From Candidatus Accumulibacter proximus (GTDB lineage: Bacteria; Pseudomonadota; Gammaproteobacteria; Burkholderiales; Rhodocyclaceae), in assembly GCA_016709675.1 (NCBI GenBank), contig JADJMH010000002.1:292098-356097 (forward strand): a stretch of DNA of 64,000 nucleotides, given 5' to 3'. Numbering within the stretch: the stretch's first letter is position 1; every line of letters starts with the position of its first letter. Below, piece after piece: positions 26,085 through 34,561 of this stretch. A program made the position numbers and the translations under genes. Under the pieces are notes generated by a model. That model searched no databases. It was not told the DNA's origin and worked only from the letters and a program-made list of their open reading frames with translations.

Positions 26085-27577
26085 TCCGGCTACTTGGCGC
26101 TGCCTTCTGCCTTGCTCTGGGCGCCGCTGCCGCCGCCCAGCAGGACCGCGAGCAGGTTTCCCTGCAGCAAGTCGTTTTCAGCCGACCCACTATCAGCTTG
26201 TACGCCGATGTAGTAGACGGGAGCGGCAAGCCGGTCGATACGCTGGAGAAAAGCCAGATAACGGTTCGCGCGCCGGCTGCCGCTGAAGTACAGGCGGTGC
26301 GCCGGCTTTCCCCACAGGACGGAATCGCCTACATTGTATTGGTCGACACCTCGCAATCGTTAGCCCAGCGGCAGCGGGACGTTCAAGACGCGTTGCAGCG
26401 CTGGGTACGCGGTATGGCGACAAGCGACCGCATGGCGATCGTGACTTTCGGGGACTCGGTCCAGGTAACGGACTTCACGGACAAGCAGGCTGACCTTCTC
26501 GCCGCCTCAAGGCTCCCGACCAACGGACGGAGAACCCACTTGCACGCTGCGCTGAAGAAAGCCGTGGAACTTGCGCGCCGACTTGATCACGGTTTGCCGA
26601 CAAGGCGCGCAATCGTCGTCCTGAGCGATGGGAAAAACGACGAGCGGGAAACCGGACTCACAATCGATGACGTCGTTCGGGAACTGGCTGCCGCCGCAGT
26701 CCCGGTCTTCGCTCTGGATGCAAACCCTGCGGGAAAGCAGGGCAGCGAACAACATTGTTCGGAAACGATGGCCCGCATCGCCACGATCTCCCATGGATTA
26801 TGCGAACGACTGGGAAGCACGCCGCAGACCGTGCAGAAGAGCTTCGAGAACATGCGCGCAGCGGTCCGCCGTATTTTCATTGTCGAAGCGACCTGCCCCG
26901 AATGTCCGGCGGACGGGGTGCTAAGGGACTACCGCATCGTGATCAGGCTCGGACAAACGGTCCATGAGAGCAAACCGCGCCAGTTGGCAATAGAACCACC
27001 GCCAAAAGCGGCGAAGGGACCTGAAGTCCCAGCCGTTAATCCGCCACCGGCGGAACCCGACAAGACCCCGTGGATCTATTGGCTGGTTGGCGTGTTCTTA
27101 ATACTTGTGCTGGGTGTCCTGGCTATGTGGCTGAGCATGCGGAAAACGAAGGACCAGGCCCCAACGGATGAACCCGGTCCAGCCGATCCAGGTATGGAGA
27201 CCCTGCCGCAGGTACCCGTTGAACCGCCTCACCCGCAGCCGACGAGAACGCCAAACGCGGTGCTGAACTTCGTGGTCGTAGGCGGATCCCAGTCCGGCCG
27301 GAGGTACGAAGCGCGGCTCTACGACCGTATCTTTCTCGGTAACGGAGCGAAGTGCGAGATATGCATCGACGACGATGACGAGGTGGCAGAGACGCAATGC
27401 GAGTTTAGCTGGGTGGCCAACAGTGTGCACGTGCGTAGCCTAGCGGGAAATCTGCCGACAATCGCAGGAGGTGGACAGCTCCGAGGATCACGTCGAATCG
27501 ATGATCGGGAAACCATCCGCGTCGGGCGTACAGAGTTGCGCATTCTGATCACGCGGGTTTCCGCCCAGGCGTCTTGA
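26081..27577 (+). CDS. vWA–TM–FHA protein
   Basis: 498 residues. A signal peptide (MIRLLGAAFCLALGAAAAA) is followed by a von Willebrand A domain with MIDAS DTSQS at 89–93 and 'VVLSDGKNDE' further on. A small Cys-containing segment (ATCPECPADG), a Pro-rich spacer, one transmembrane helix (about 325–347, WIYWLVGVFLILVLGVLAMW) and a C-terminal FHA-like domain (about 385–495, RIFLGNGAKCEICIDDDDEVAETQCEF) follow. The layout puts vWA in the periplasm and FHA in the cytoplasm, so it could carry a signal across the inner membrane in either direction. It overlaps the FHA gene by 4 bases. Confidence 0.82.
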   Translation: MIRLLGAAFCLALGAAAAAQQDREQVSLQQVVFSRPTISLYADVVDGSGKPVDTLEKSQITVRAPAAAEVQAVRRLSPQDGIAYIVLVDTSQSLAQRQRDVQDALQRWVRGMATSDRMAIVTFGDSVQVTDFTDKQADLLAASRLPTNGRRTHLHAALKKAVELARRLDHGLPTRRAIVVLSDGKNDERETGLTIDDVVRELAAAAVPVFALDANPAGKQGSEQHCSETMARIATISHGLCERLGSTPQTVQKSFENMRAAVRRIFIVEATCPECPADGVLRDYRIVIRLGQTVHESKPRQLAIEPPPKAAKGPEVPAVNPPPAEPDKTPWIYWLVGVFLILVLGVLAMWLSMRKTKDQAPTDEPGPADPGMETLPQVPVEPPHPQPTRTPNAVLNFVVVGGSQSGRRYEARLYDRIFLGNGAKCEICIDDDDEVAETQCEFSWVANSVHVRSLAGNLPTIAGGGQLRGSRRIDDRETIRVGRTELRILITRVSAQAS

Positions 27578-27586
27578 GGAACTGTG

Positions 27587-28396
27587 GTGTATGAAGTGGC
27601 CAACGCGCAATGGCAGGGCTGCCGTGATGAGCAGCAGGACGCGGGCGGGTTCACTGACCCGGAGGGGCCAGAGGTTGCGCATTCGGGGGTGCTGGCGGTC
27701 CTGGCTGACGGTATGGGAGGACTGAGCCACGGTGCCGCAGCCGGGCGGCTGACGGTGCGAGCCTTTCTCGATGCGTATCGCCGCAAGGCGCCAGGCGAGA
27801 GCATCCCGGATGCCCTGCGGCGCTCGTTGCTTGCGACCAACAAGGCGGTGCTGGATTTTGCCCGCGCCAAGGAAGGGGAAGGCGCTGCCGCGGCAACGAT
27901 CGTCGCCGCAGTCCTCAAGGAAAACCAGCTCTTCTGGATTGCGGCCGGCGATAGCCGTGCCTACCTGGTTCGCAACGGCGTCGCCCTTCGGCTGACAGTC
28001 GACCACACGGTCGCTGAGGACGCCTTGGACGCGGCGGATACGCTGTCGCACGACATCGACCCGGAAGCGGTATCGAGCTTCATGGGATCCCCGGAAGCGC
28101 CGAGAATGGACACCAATCACCAGGCGCTGCGGCTTGCCTCGGGTGACTGCGTCCTTCTCGCCACCGACGGTCTTTACTGGACGCTGAGCGAAGAGGAGAT
28201 CGGCAAAGTCATCCGGGGTGACGACCTTCGGGAAGACTGCGAGAGACTTGTACGGTGCGTCGAAGAGCGGCAGGCGGAGGATCAGGACAACGTCACCGTG
28301 CTGATGATGAGGTACTCCAACGAAAACAAGGTGGAACGTCCAGGTTTCTGGACAGGAGCGCTGGCAACGCTGTTGCGGCGCCCGGGGAGATCGTGA
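27587..28396 (+). CDS. PP2C-family protein phosphatase (PppA/Stp-like)
   Basis: About 269 residues. There is no ATG; tandem GTG codons at 27584 and 27587 follow GAGGA, and the second has better spacing. Metal-binding PP2C motifs are complete: DEQQDAG, LADGMGGL, AAGDSRAYL, LATDGLY and DQDNVTVLMM. No membrane segment, so cytoplasmic. PP2C enzymes (PppA in T6SS) remove phosphates placed by PpkA-type kinases. The stop overlaps the next start as TGATG, so the two phosphatases are probably coupled. Confidence 0.88.
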   Translation: MYEVANAQWQGCRDEQQDAGGFTDPEGPEVAHSGVLAVLADGMGGLSHGAAAGRLTVRAFLDAYRRKAPGESIPDALRRSLLATNKAVLDFARAKEGEGAAAATIVAAVLKENQLFWIAAGDSRAYLVRNGVALRLTVDHTVAEDALDAADTLSHDIDPEAVSSFMGSPEAPRMDTNHQALRLASGDCVLLATDGLYWTLSEEEIGKVIRGDDLREDCERLVRCVEERQAEDQDNVTVLMMRYSNENKVERPGFWTGALATLLRRPGRS

Positions 28397-30657
28397 TGCG
28401 TTTGTTTGACACCAGCGGCGTGAGCCGCCCGGGCAGCCGTACGACGAACATGGATGTCTGGAGCTATGCGGTCCACGACGGGGTCGGTTGCTGGGTCCTT
28501 GCCGACGGACTGGGCGGGCAAGCTCATTCCGAGGTCGCGGCCAGGGTTGCTGTACAGGCTGTTCTCGATGAGTTTCGCCAGCAACCCGAGGTGAGCGATG
28601 AAATCGTCGAGAAGCTCATTCGGCAGGCGAACCAAGTCGTCGTGGCTGCGAAAGCAGCCCGGGACGACCTGAGCAGGATCGCGACGACGATTGTCGTCCT
28701 GGTCAGCGACGGTTTCAGAGCAACCTGGGGGCACGTCGGCGACTCGCGCCTCTATCACCTGCGCAATGGCGTTGTGATTGCTCAGACGCGAGACCATAGC
28801 GTTTCGCAGGCGCGAGCAAACGCCGGGCTGATCGATCAACAACAGGTAAGAAGCGACGAGAACCGGGGTACCCTGTTCAAGGCGCTCGGCAGCGCGCAAC
28901 AGGTCAAGCCGACGATTTCGGCGCCCCTGGCACTTTGTCAGGGTGATGCGTTCCTGCTTTGTGTCGACGGCTTTTGGGAAAAGGTGTACGAAGTCGAGAT
29001 GGAAATCGACTTCGTGAAATCCACGAACGCCGAGGAGTGGCTTGGCTACCTGGAGCGGCGCGTGAGCCAGCGTCAGGACGCGGAGAGCGACAACTACACC
29101 GCCATCGCGCTGCGTATTGACAATCCGGAGTTGTCCAAGCAGCCCGGCCAGCCAGTCGGTCCGGCAACGGCGACAACCATTCAGTCGGGTGCGACGAAGC
29201 CCTCTCGGCAATTGAAGGGGCTGCTGGTCGCTGCCGCACTCGCCGCGCTGATCCTCGTTCTCGTCGCTGTCATCCCGCGGCTTTCACCAGTAACACCGCC
29301 TCCGCTTCCGCCTGTTGCGACGGACCCGGCATCCCCGCCAAAGACCGCCTGCGCCGAAGAGTGGGCGCGGATGAAGACACGCACCGGGCAGCAAGCTTAC
29401 AAAGAAATCCGTAGCTTTGGGGCCTGTCCCGAGGTGACGGTTGCTGACAGGAGCGACCAGGAGCAGAGAATCTGCAACGAGGAGTGGGAGGGAATCAAGG
29501 ACTTGAGAAGCCGCGATGCGTACAAGACTTTCGAGAAGCATTTTGATGGCTGCTCCCAGAAGAAGGATGCCACAGCACGGATCCGTGAAGTCGATGAATG
29601 GGAAAGAACCGATACCCAGTACACAACCTGTATCAGGAAGTTCTTGGACGCGAATCCTCGCGGACTGTACGAGAAGGATGCACAGGAGATGTTGCCTAGA
29701 GCTGACAAGGCCAAGGTGGATTGCAACGCGGACCCAACTACGCGTTGTGCCGACGTGACAAGGCGCTGGCGGCAGCTAGACGCGGCCAGACTGTCTGACA
29801 AGAAACCGGACAACAAGACATACACCACCGAATTGAAGGAACTTGCGAAGTTTCTTGTCAAGACACAAGCAGCATCCTGCCCGGAAACAAGAAAGGCCAA
29901 GCAGCTATGGACGCTTCTGGCAAAGAAGACGGAAGTAGAATTGCGTCAGGAATTCGTAGAATTAAGCAAGAGGCCGCAAACGACCGAGTCGAGCAGGAAA
30001 GGAGAGGAATTCCTGAAAGGGGCGAATTCTGCCAGGGATAAGGGAAACTACGGGGAGGCAGCAGATGGGTATGCTGACGCCCGCCTAATACGAGATAGGG
30101 TCCGGGCGCAGCTTCTCAGCATCAGCAAGCCCGCGCTGGCCGAAACGCAGAAAGCGGAACCCCAGGAAAAAAAAGCAGAGCCAGATTCGACGAAGGGCGG
30201 CACTCCGAACGAACACGCACTGGCCCCCGCAAGCCCTGTCTCGCCGCAGACTCCCGCCCCACAGCCACGACCATCAGCACCCGCTGTGACCCCAAAACCA
30301 GCAAGCGAGGAGAAAGCGTCGCCAACCCCACAAAATGCCACCCAGAGCAAAGCAGGCAAGGGCAGCCCGCTACCGGCAGTAAACGGTGCAACGCCGGAGG
30401 GCCAGGCAAGCCAGGTCCAACCAAAGGAAGCAGGGAGTGCACCGAACAGCAGCACCAGCACACCTCGCCCGGTACCAGACGCGGGAAGCGTGGCGCAGGG
30501 CAACGCGGAGAGGCAAGCCCAGGCAAAGCCACCAAGTAAAGCGGAAGACCAGGAAAAAGGCGCCAAAGACTCGCCCGCGCAGAGCAAGGGCCAGCCGACC
30601 GAGGCTACTGAGCCAAAAGAGCCAGCCAAAGGCGAGCCTGCTCGCGAAGAAAAATGA
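28396..30657 (+). CDS. membrane-anchored PP2C phosphatase with long periplasmic tail
   Basis: 753 residues from ATG 28396. The PP2C domain is at about 1–240 (VLADGLGGQAHSE, WGHVGDSRLYHL, CVDGFWE, ESDNYTAIAL). A transmembrane helix follows (about 275–297, LLVAAALAALILVLVAVIP), then ~450 residues predicted outside the cytoplasm. That part has Cys pairs spaced through a helical segment (CAEEWARMKTRTG, CNEEWEGIKDLRS, CIRKFLDANPRG, repeat-like) and a Pro/Ala/Lys-rich tail that may cross the cell wall. Linking a cytoplasmic phosphatase to a large periplasmic part suggests sensing of envelope state. Two PP2C genes in a row is unusual. Confidence 0.85.
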   Translation: MRLFDTSGVSRPGSRTTNMDVWSYAVHDGVGCWVLADGLGGQAHSEVAARVAVQAVLDEFRQQPEVSDEIVEKLIRQANQVVVAAKAARDDLSRIATTIVVLVSDGFRATWGHVGDSRLYHLRNGVVIAQTRDHSVSQARANAGLIDQQQVRSDENRGTLFKALGSAQQVKPTISAPLALCQGDAFLLCVDGFWEKVYEVEMEIDFVKSTNAEEWLGYLERRVSQRQDAESDNYTAIALRIDNPELSKQPGQPVGPATATTIQSGATKPSRQLKGLLVAAALAALILVLVAVIPRLSPVTPPPLPPVATDPASPPKTACAEEWARMKTRTGQQAYKEIRSFGACPEVTVADRSDQEQRICNEEWEGIKDLRSRDAYKTFEKHFDGCSQKKDATARIREVDEWERTDTQYTTCIRKFLDANPRGLYEKDAQEMLPRADKAKVDCNADPTTRCADVTRRWRQLDAARLSDKKPDNKTYTTELKELAKFLVKTQAASCPETRKAKQLWTLLAKKTEVELRQEFVELSKRPQTTESSRKGEEFLKGANSARDKGNYGEAADGYADARLIRDRVRAQLLSISKPALAETQKAEPQEKKAEPDSTKGGTPNEHALAPASPVSPQTPAPQPRPSAPAVTPKPASEEKASPTPQNATQSKAGKGSPLPAVNGATPEGQASQVQPKEAGSAPNSSTSTPRPVPDAGSVAQGNAERQAQAKPPSKAEDQEKGAKDSPAQSKGQPTEATEPKEPAKGEPAREEK

Positions 30658-30961
30658 AATGCCCGAAGCGCCGCTTTTTCTCGTGCCCAGCAACACGCCA
30701 GCTGAACGTAGCGGCGACCATCTGGTCTTCCCACGGTGCCGCAGGGGCAGATCACGAAGACCGGAAAACGACGGCAGAGCCGAAAAGATGCGCAGATAGC
30801 GAGAGAGCCCATGCCGATACCGCAACGAAGGCTTTGCATCAGACAACCAAGCGGCTGCTCAACCTTGATGAGGCGACCTGATACAGGCGAGAGATGCTGA
30901 GGAAGCAAGGATCAAAGCGAATCACGCATCTCGCACACTGTTTTGTACAACGGGACTGACC
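30658..30961. other. 304-base intergenic region
   Basis: No supported gene: the short frames here are shadows with no ribosome site. It probably holds a promoter for the kinase at 30962; none was identified by eye. Confidence 0.4.
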
Positions 30962-32746
30962 ATGAACGACATGAGCGAACGGTGTCCAGCGTGTTGTGAG
31001 CCGAAGTCGGAGGTGACGCCCTGCGCTTGTGGCTACGATCCCGCAGCCGAGATATCGCAATTCGTGCTCTCGCCGGGTACCCGCCTTGTCTCGAAAGAGG
31101 GGGCACCCGAATATCAGATCGGAAGGGTGCTCGGTATCGGCGGGTTTTCCGTGACCTACCTCGCTTGGGATCTCACCTCCAGCCGCAAGGTGGCCATCAA
31201 GGAATTCATGCCGCGCGAAAACGTCTACCGAGAAGCAAGCGGAGCAGGAGTGAGGCCCTACGACAAAGGCGATCAGCCGGTTTTCGAGCAGGGTCTGGAG
31301 CGTTTCCTGCGGGAGGCAAGGGCGCTCAGCGAGTTCAATCATTCCAACGTAGTCAGCGTCACCGATTTCTTCAAGGCTAACGGCACGGCGTATCTCGTCA
31401 TGCCGTACTACGAGGGCAAGACGCTCGGCAAGTACCTCGAACAGCGGCATCACATGCCACCGGACGTTGCCGTCCGAGTCATGCTGAGTGTTCTCGACGG
31501 GCTGAAACATATCCACAGCCGGACTCTTGACGGCAAGCGCTGGATGCACCGCGATGTCACGCCGTACAACATCTTTCTGCGCGAGGCCATGACCCCTTTG
31601 CTGATCGACTTTGGTTCTGCGCGAGTGGAGAGGACAGATCGAAGCAACACGGCGTCAGTCGTTCTGACACCAGGCTACGCACCATTCGAACAGTACGTTG
31701 TGGCGGAGGACGGGCAGGGACCCTGGGTAGACGTCTACGGCTGTGCTGCGACCCTTTATCACGCACTGACAGGAGAACCACCGGCAGATGCTCCGGAGCG
31801 GCACTACGCCGTGAAGGATGGAAAAGACGATCCGCTGGTCCCTCTGGAAAAGATGGTGCCGGGCATCGACCTGACCGTCGCGCGCGCTGTGGTCAGTGGC
31901 CTGGCCATCGACCACAGGTCGCGGCCACAGTCTGCCGAGGAGTTTCAGCAGATACTGATGGGGAAGCGGCCGCCGCCCAAACCCGCCGACAGGTTGAGCA
32001 CAATCGAGCATGCCGAACCTGGACCGGGAGCTCAACCGGGCCTGCGGCGCCCGCAGCTATGGATCGCCGGCGTCCTGCTCCTCGTCGCTGCTGCAGCGGG
32101 TCTCGGTATATACGTGGTGCAGCAGCAAGCCGAGATCGCTCGCTTGGGTAGCGGGGCGAGTACGCCAAGCGTTCAGACCACTACGCCACCACCCGTGCCA
32201 GCGCCCGCTCCAGCGCCGGTCGCTGCACCATCCGGCGATATTGAGAAGCAAATGGAGCAAACCCAACAAGAAAACAGGACGCTCCAGCAGAAGATCGCGT
32301 CACTGGAGGCCGACAAAGCCAGGGTCACCGACGAGCGGGATCAGGCCGGCAAGGATCTCACACGAGCGCGAAACGAACTCCTCAAGAAGACGCAGGAGGT
32401 GAAAAAACTCGACACGACTCTCTCTGAAGCCAGAGGAGAAGTGGCGCAAAAGAACACGGAGAACAGTCAGCTGAGAGCGCAGATCTCCAAGGCGCCATCG
32501 CAGTTCATGATCTATAAGCGGATACTGTACGACCTCAACTCGTGCCAGGCGAAAGCCGGGCAGACCCTGCGAGCGAATTCATTCGTCCCGCAGAAGAACG
32601 AAGCAGGAGACTATTTCGGATCGAAAAGCGGCAGCACTGCGGCCATCGTCTGCGGCGTCTTCAGCGTGACGATTGCCGGTTCTGCACGCGACGCCGCGGA
32701 CGCCGCGGAGCTAAAATCCGCACTGCTCAAACCGTTCCAGGAATGA
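30962..32746 (+). CDS. PpkA-like Ser/Thr kinase with TM and coiled coil
   Basis: 594 residues. The zinc-ribbon-like start CPACCEP...CACGYD resembles the tandem kinases. Kinase motifs are complete: GIGGFSVTY (58–66), VAIKEF with Lys80, MHRDVTPYNIF (195–205), LIDFGSAR (214–221) and TPGYAPFEQY. A transmembrane helix (about 363–386) is followed by a Pro-rich hinge, a long coiled coil with Glu/Lys heptads (about 420–510), and a small C-terminal domain with two Cys (LNSCQAK, AIVCGVF). Cytoplasmic kinase and periplasmic sensor layout is typical of Hanks-type membrane kinases. It is separate from the double kinase but likely shares targets. Confidence 0.9.
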   Translation: MNDMSERCPACCEPKSEVTPCACGYDPAAEISQFVLSPGTRLVSKEGAPEYQIGRVLGIGGFSVTYLAWDLTSSRKVAIKEFMPRENVYREASGAGVRPYDKGDQPVFEQGLERFLREARALSEFNHSNVVSVTDFFKANGTAYLVMPYYEGKTLGKYLEQRHHMPPDVAVRVMLSVLDGLKHIHSRTLDGKRWMHRDVTPYNIFLREAMTPLLIDFGSARVERTDRSNTASVVLTPGYAPFEQYVVAEDGQGPWVDVYGCAATLYHALTGEPPADAPERHYAVKDGKDDPLVPLEKMVPGIDLTVARAVVSGLAIDHRSRPQSAEEFQQILMGKRPPPKPADRLSTIEHAEPGPGAQPGLRRPQLWIAGVLLLVAAAAGLGIYVVQQQAEIARLGSGASTPSVQTTTPPPVPAPAPAPVAAPSGDIEKQMEQTQQENRTLQQKIASLEADKARVTDERDQAGKDLTRARNELLKKTQEVKKLDTTLSEARGEVAQKNTENSQLRAQISKAPSQFMIYKRILYDLNSCQAKAGQTLRANSFVPQKNEAGDYFGSKSGSTAAIVCGVFSVTIAGSARDAADAAELKSALLKPFQE

Positions 32747-32902
32747 CGAGACAAGTGAGTGCCGCGAGCGCCCAACTGGCTGAGCCGTACAAGCTGGACC
32801 TGACCTCGTCGCGTGACGCCCGCCCTCCACTTCTTGGGAACGAATTCGCCGCACCTCACACGCCGCTTCGCAACCAGACACACCAGACCAACTTCTCCGA
32901 GA

Positions 32903-33328
32903 ATGCTCAAATATCTGAACCACACATCCGTTATCATCTGCCCACACGGCGGCAAGCTGCAGTTCGTGCCGGCACTGGGTCGCAGCTTCCAGGTCCTCGG
33001 AAGTCCCGTTCTGACTGAATCCGACCTCATGCGGGCGGTCATCGTGGGCTGTAATCAGACGACTCCGCCGCTCAAGCCATGTACGCGAATAGTCCGCGTG
33101 CTGCTGGGCCAAGCCCGTGAGATCCTCGTTGACGGGGAGATTCCCCTGCTGGAAAACCTGCAGGCGCTGACTGACGGCGTGCCACCCGGAACCTGCAGCG
33201 TCGTCCTCAATGCCAGCTCGAACGCCCGCGTTGCCGCCCTGACGCCAACTTCGCCACAAGCCCGGACTCTCCTCGCGGCGCGGCAGGGCGGCGTACCGTT
33301 CTGTGAAAAGTGCGACCCTGACCCGTAG
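32903..33328 (+). CDS. PAAR-like spike-tip protein
   Basis: 141 residues from ATG 32903; an upstream in-frame ATG would add a low-quality basic stretch. The pattern ICPHGGKLQFVP, then GSPVLTESDLMRAVIVGCNQTTPPLKPC, 'REILVDGEIPLLENLQALTDGVPPGT' matches PAAR-like / DUF4280-type tip proteins that cap VgrG spikes, with His and Cys ligands (CPHGG, GCN, PC). The ribosome site is weak (GAGA). It lies at the 3' end of the plus-strand cluster, facing the effector genes, so it probably sharpens the spike and docks a cargo. Confidence 0.7.
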   Translation: MLKYLNHTSVIICPHGGKLQFVPALGRSFQVLGSPVLTESDLMRAVIVGCNQTTPPLKPCTRIVRVLLGQAREILVDGEIPLLENLQALTDGVPPGTCSVVLNASSNARVAALTPTSPQARTLLAARQGGVPFCEKCDPDP

Positions 33329-33473
33329 GCTGCCGGCGCGAAAAGCCCGGTGCGCAAGCGTGGGGTGGAGAGCGCCGCGGCAGCAAAGCCCAGTCAACCG
33401 GCCAGCAAACCGGTTGCGCGCGCGAAGTCAATGTTCGTGGCGGCCGCAACGATACCGACACAAGCCGTTCTTC
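33329..33473. other. 145-base region between convergent genes
   Basis: This region separates the plus-strand cluster from the minus-strand effector cassette. No gene is supported and no clear hairpin plus T-run was found. Confidence 0.35.
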
Positions 33474-33797
33474 TCAAGCGCGTCGCCACGCATCCTTGTC
33501 GAGCTTCGGAAAGCTGATCTTGCACTCCCCCGCACGCTTGATTCCTTCTTCGCGAGCAAACCCGTTCCGGTCCAGATACCCGCGTCGCTCGCAGCCGTCG
33601 GGATCGGTGATGCAATACTCCTCGCCCGGAACTGGTTGGCCCTGTTCGTCGACGAGTTCAATCTCAATCCGATGGCCCGGAACGTCTGATGGCTTGGGGC
33701 GTGCACGGCTGTTCGGGCATTGCTGTCGAAGCGCACCGACCTCTGTGGGCGCAAACTCAAAATTTTGGCTGACAGGTGTCGCGACTTTGGAATTCAA
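33474..33797 (-). CDS. small protein with VgrG C-terminal/TTR-like domain
   Basis: 107 residues. Residues 44–105 (IEIELVDEQGQPVPGEEYCITDPDGCERRGYLDRNGFAREEGIKRAGECKISFPKLDKDAW) match the small transthyretin-like extension found at the C-terminus of many VgrG proteins or as separate proteins beside T6SS effectors, where it serves to recruit adaptor and cargo. Its ATG overlaps the stop of the gene above by 4 bases, so it is the last gene of the effector operon. Here the module is separate from the VgrG-like gene at 17629. Confidence 0.75.
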   Translation of the reverse strand: MNSKVATPVSQNFEFAPTEVGALRQQCPNSRARPKPSDVPGHRIEIELVDEQGQPVPGEEYCITDPDGCERRGYLDRNGFAREEGIKRAGECKISFPKLDKDAWRRA

Positions 33798-34246
33798 GTG
33801 CTCCTCCTCTCTTGTTTCACTCCGTGGGAAAGTGCGCTCGCATCCGTTCCATCACCAGACGGCGCGCTTTGGGCTCCCCCCATCCTTGTGCGTGTGCCAG
33901 ACTGGGCCGCGGCCCAACGTTCGAGCCGCTCGAGTTTGTCCTCCGGTCCGAAACGATGGTCCAAGAGTATCGCCGTCGTCGGCGGCGATTCCAAATCGCC
34001 AAACCGTCCCCCCAGATGCTGCCACACGAGGAGGATGAAGCGCGCCAGATCGCACTCGCGGACCAGCTTGTACCGCCGCCCGGCGAGTATCCCTTCATCG
34101 ATGCAGGACGATGCCGCCCATCGTGCGGCAGCACTCGCTTGCTCCTTCGCCGTTGCTCCGAGCAGCGCGATCTCGAGTCGATCCTTGAAGTCCATCATCC
34201 TTCGCTCCGACATTTCAGCGAGTTGTTCAGCTCGAATACGCAGCAT
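33794..34246 (-). CDS. small protein in effector operon (150 aa)
   Basis: 150 residues from ATG 34246, preceded by GGAGG (the GTG at 34258 lies in that site). Helix-rich and charged: MLRIRAEQLAEMSERRMMDFKDRLEIALLG..., then 'LARFILLVWQHLGGRFGDL' and a low-complexity C-terminus. I have seen similar proteins as partners of VasX/TTR-like genes in T6SS loci but cannot name one. Possible roles are chaperone or immunity; it lacks the membrane helices expected of immunity to a pore-forming toxin. It overlaps the TTR-like gene by 4 bases. Confidence 0.6.
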   Translation of the reverse strand: MLRIRAEQLAEMSERRMMDFKDRLEIALLGATAKEQASAAARWAASSCIDEGILAGRRYKLVRECDLARFILLVWQHLGGRFGDLESPPTTAILLDHRFGPEDKLERLERWAAAQSGTRTRMGGAQSAPSGDGTDASALSHGVKQERRST

Positions 34247-34258
34247 CTGCTCCTCCAC

Positions 34259-34561
34259 CAGTCTAGCTGGTCGTCAGTCCTTGACGACCTAAGGCCCCGT
34301 TGCTCGGTACCAGCATCCTCCCAGGTGTCCTGAAGCCGTACCCACTCCACAGGAAGACCTATGCGCCTTGCTCCAAGACGCCTCCCTCCCACCGCGGGCC
34401 CGGCCATCGGAGCGACAGCGCTGTCACCACGACGGTCATTCCTTGCCGAGCCAGTGCGCCTTGGCCGCAGCTTCGCCTGTGTCAGGCCACGAAATCAATC
34501 CATGCGGGGATCAACAGCCGGTTCCTGCACGATCCGCTTTCTCCACCGACGCTTCGGGAAC
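34259..34561. other. 303-base gap inside effector operon
   Basis: No intact gene is supported. Minus-strand frames are short and interrupted by several stops. The length would fit a lost immunity gene, but no fragment is recognisable. Confidence 0.35.

Noticed and set aside
30048..30908. 286-residue minus-strand open frame
   Set aside because: Antisense to the Pro/Ala/Lys-rich tail of the membrane PP2C; composition is the mirror of that tail.
32711..33397. 228-residue minus-strand open frame
   Set aside because: Overlaps the PAAR-like gene on the opposite strand, which has a recognisable Cys/His pattern; the minus frame has none.
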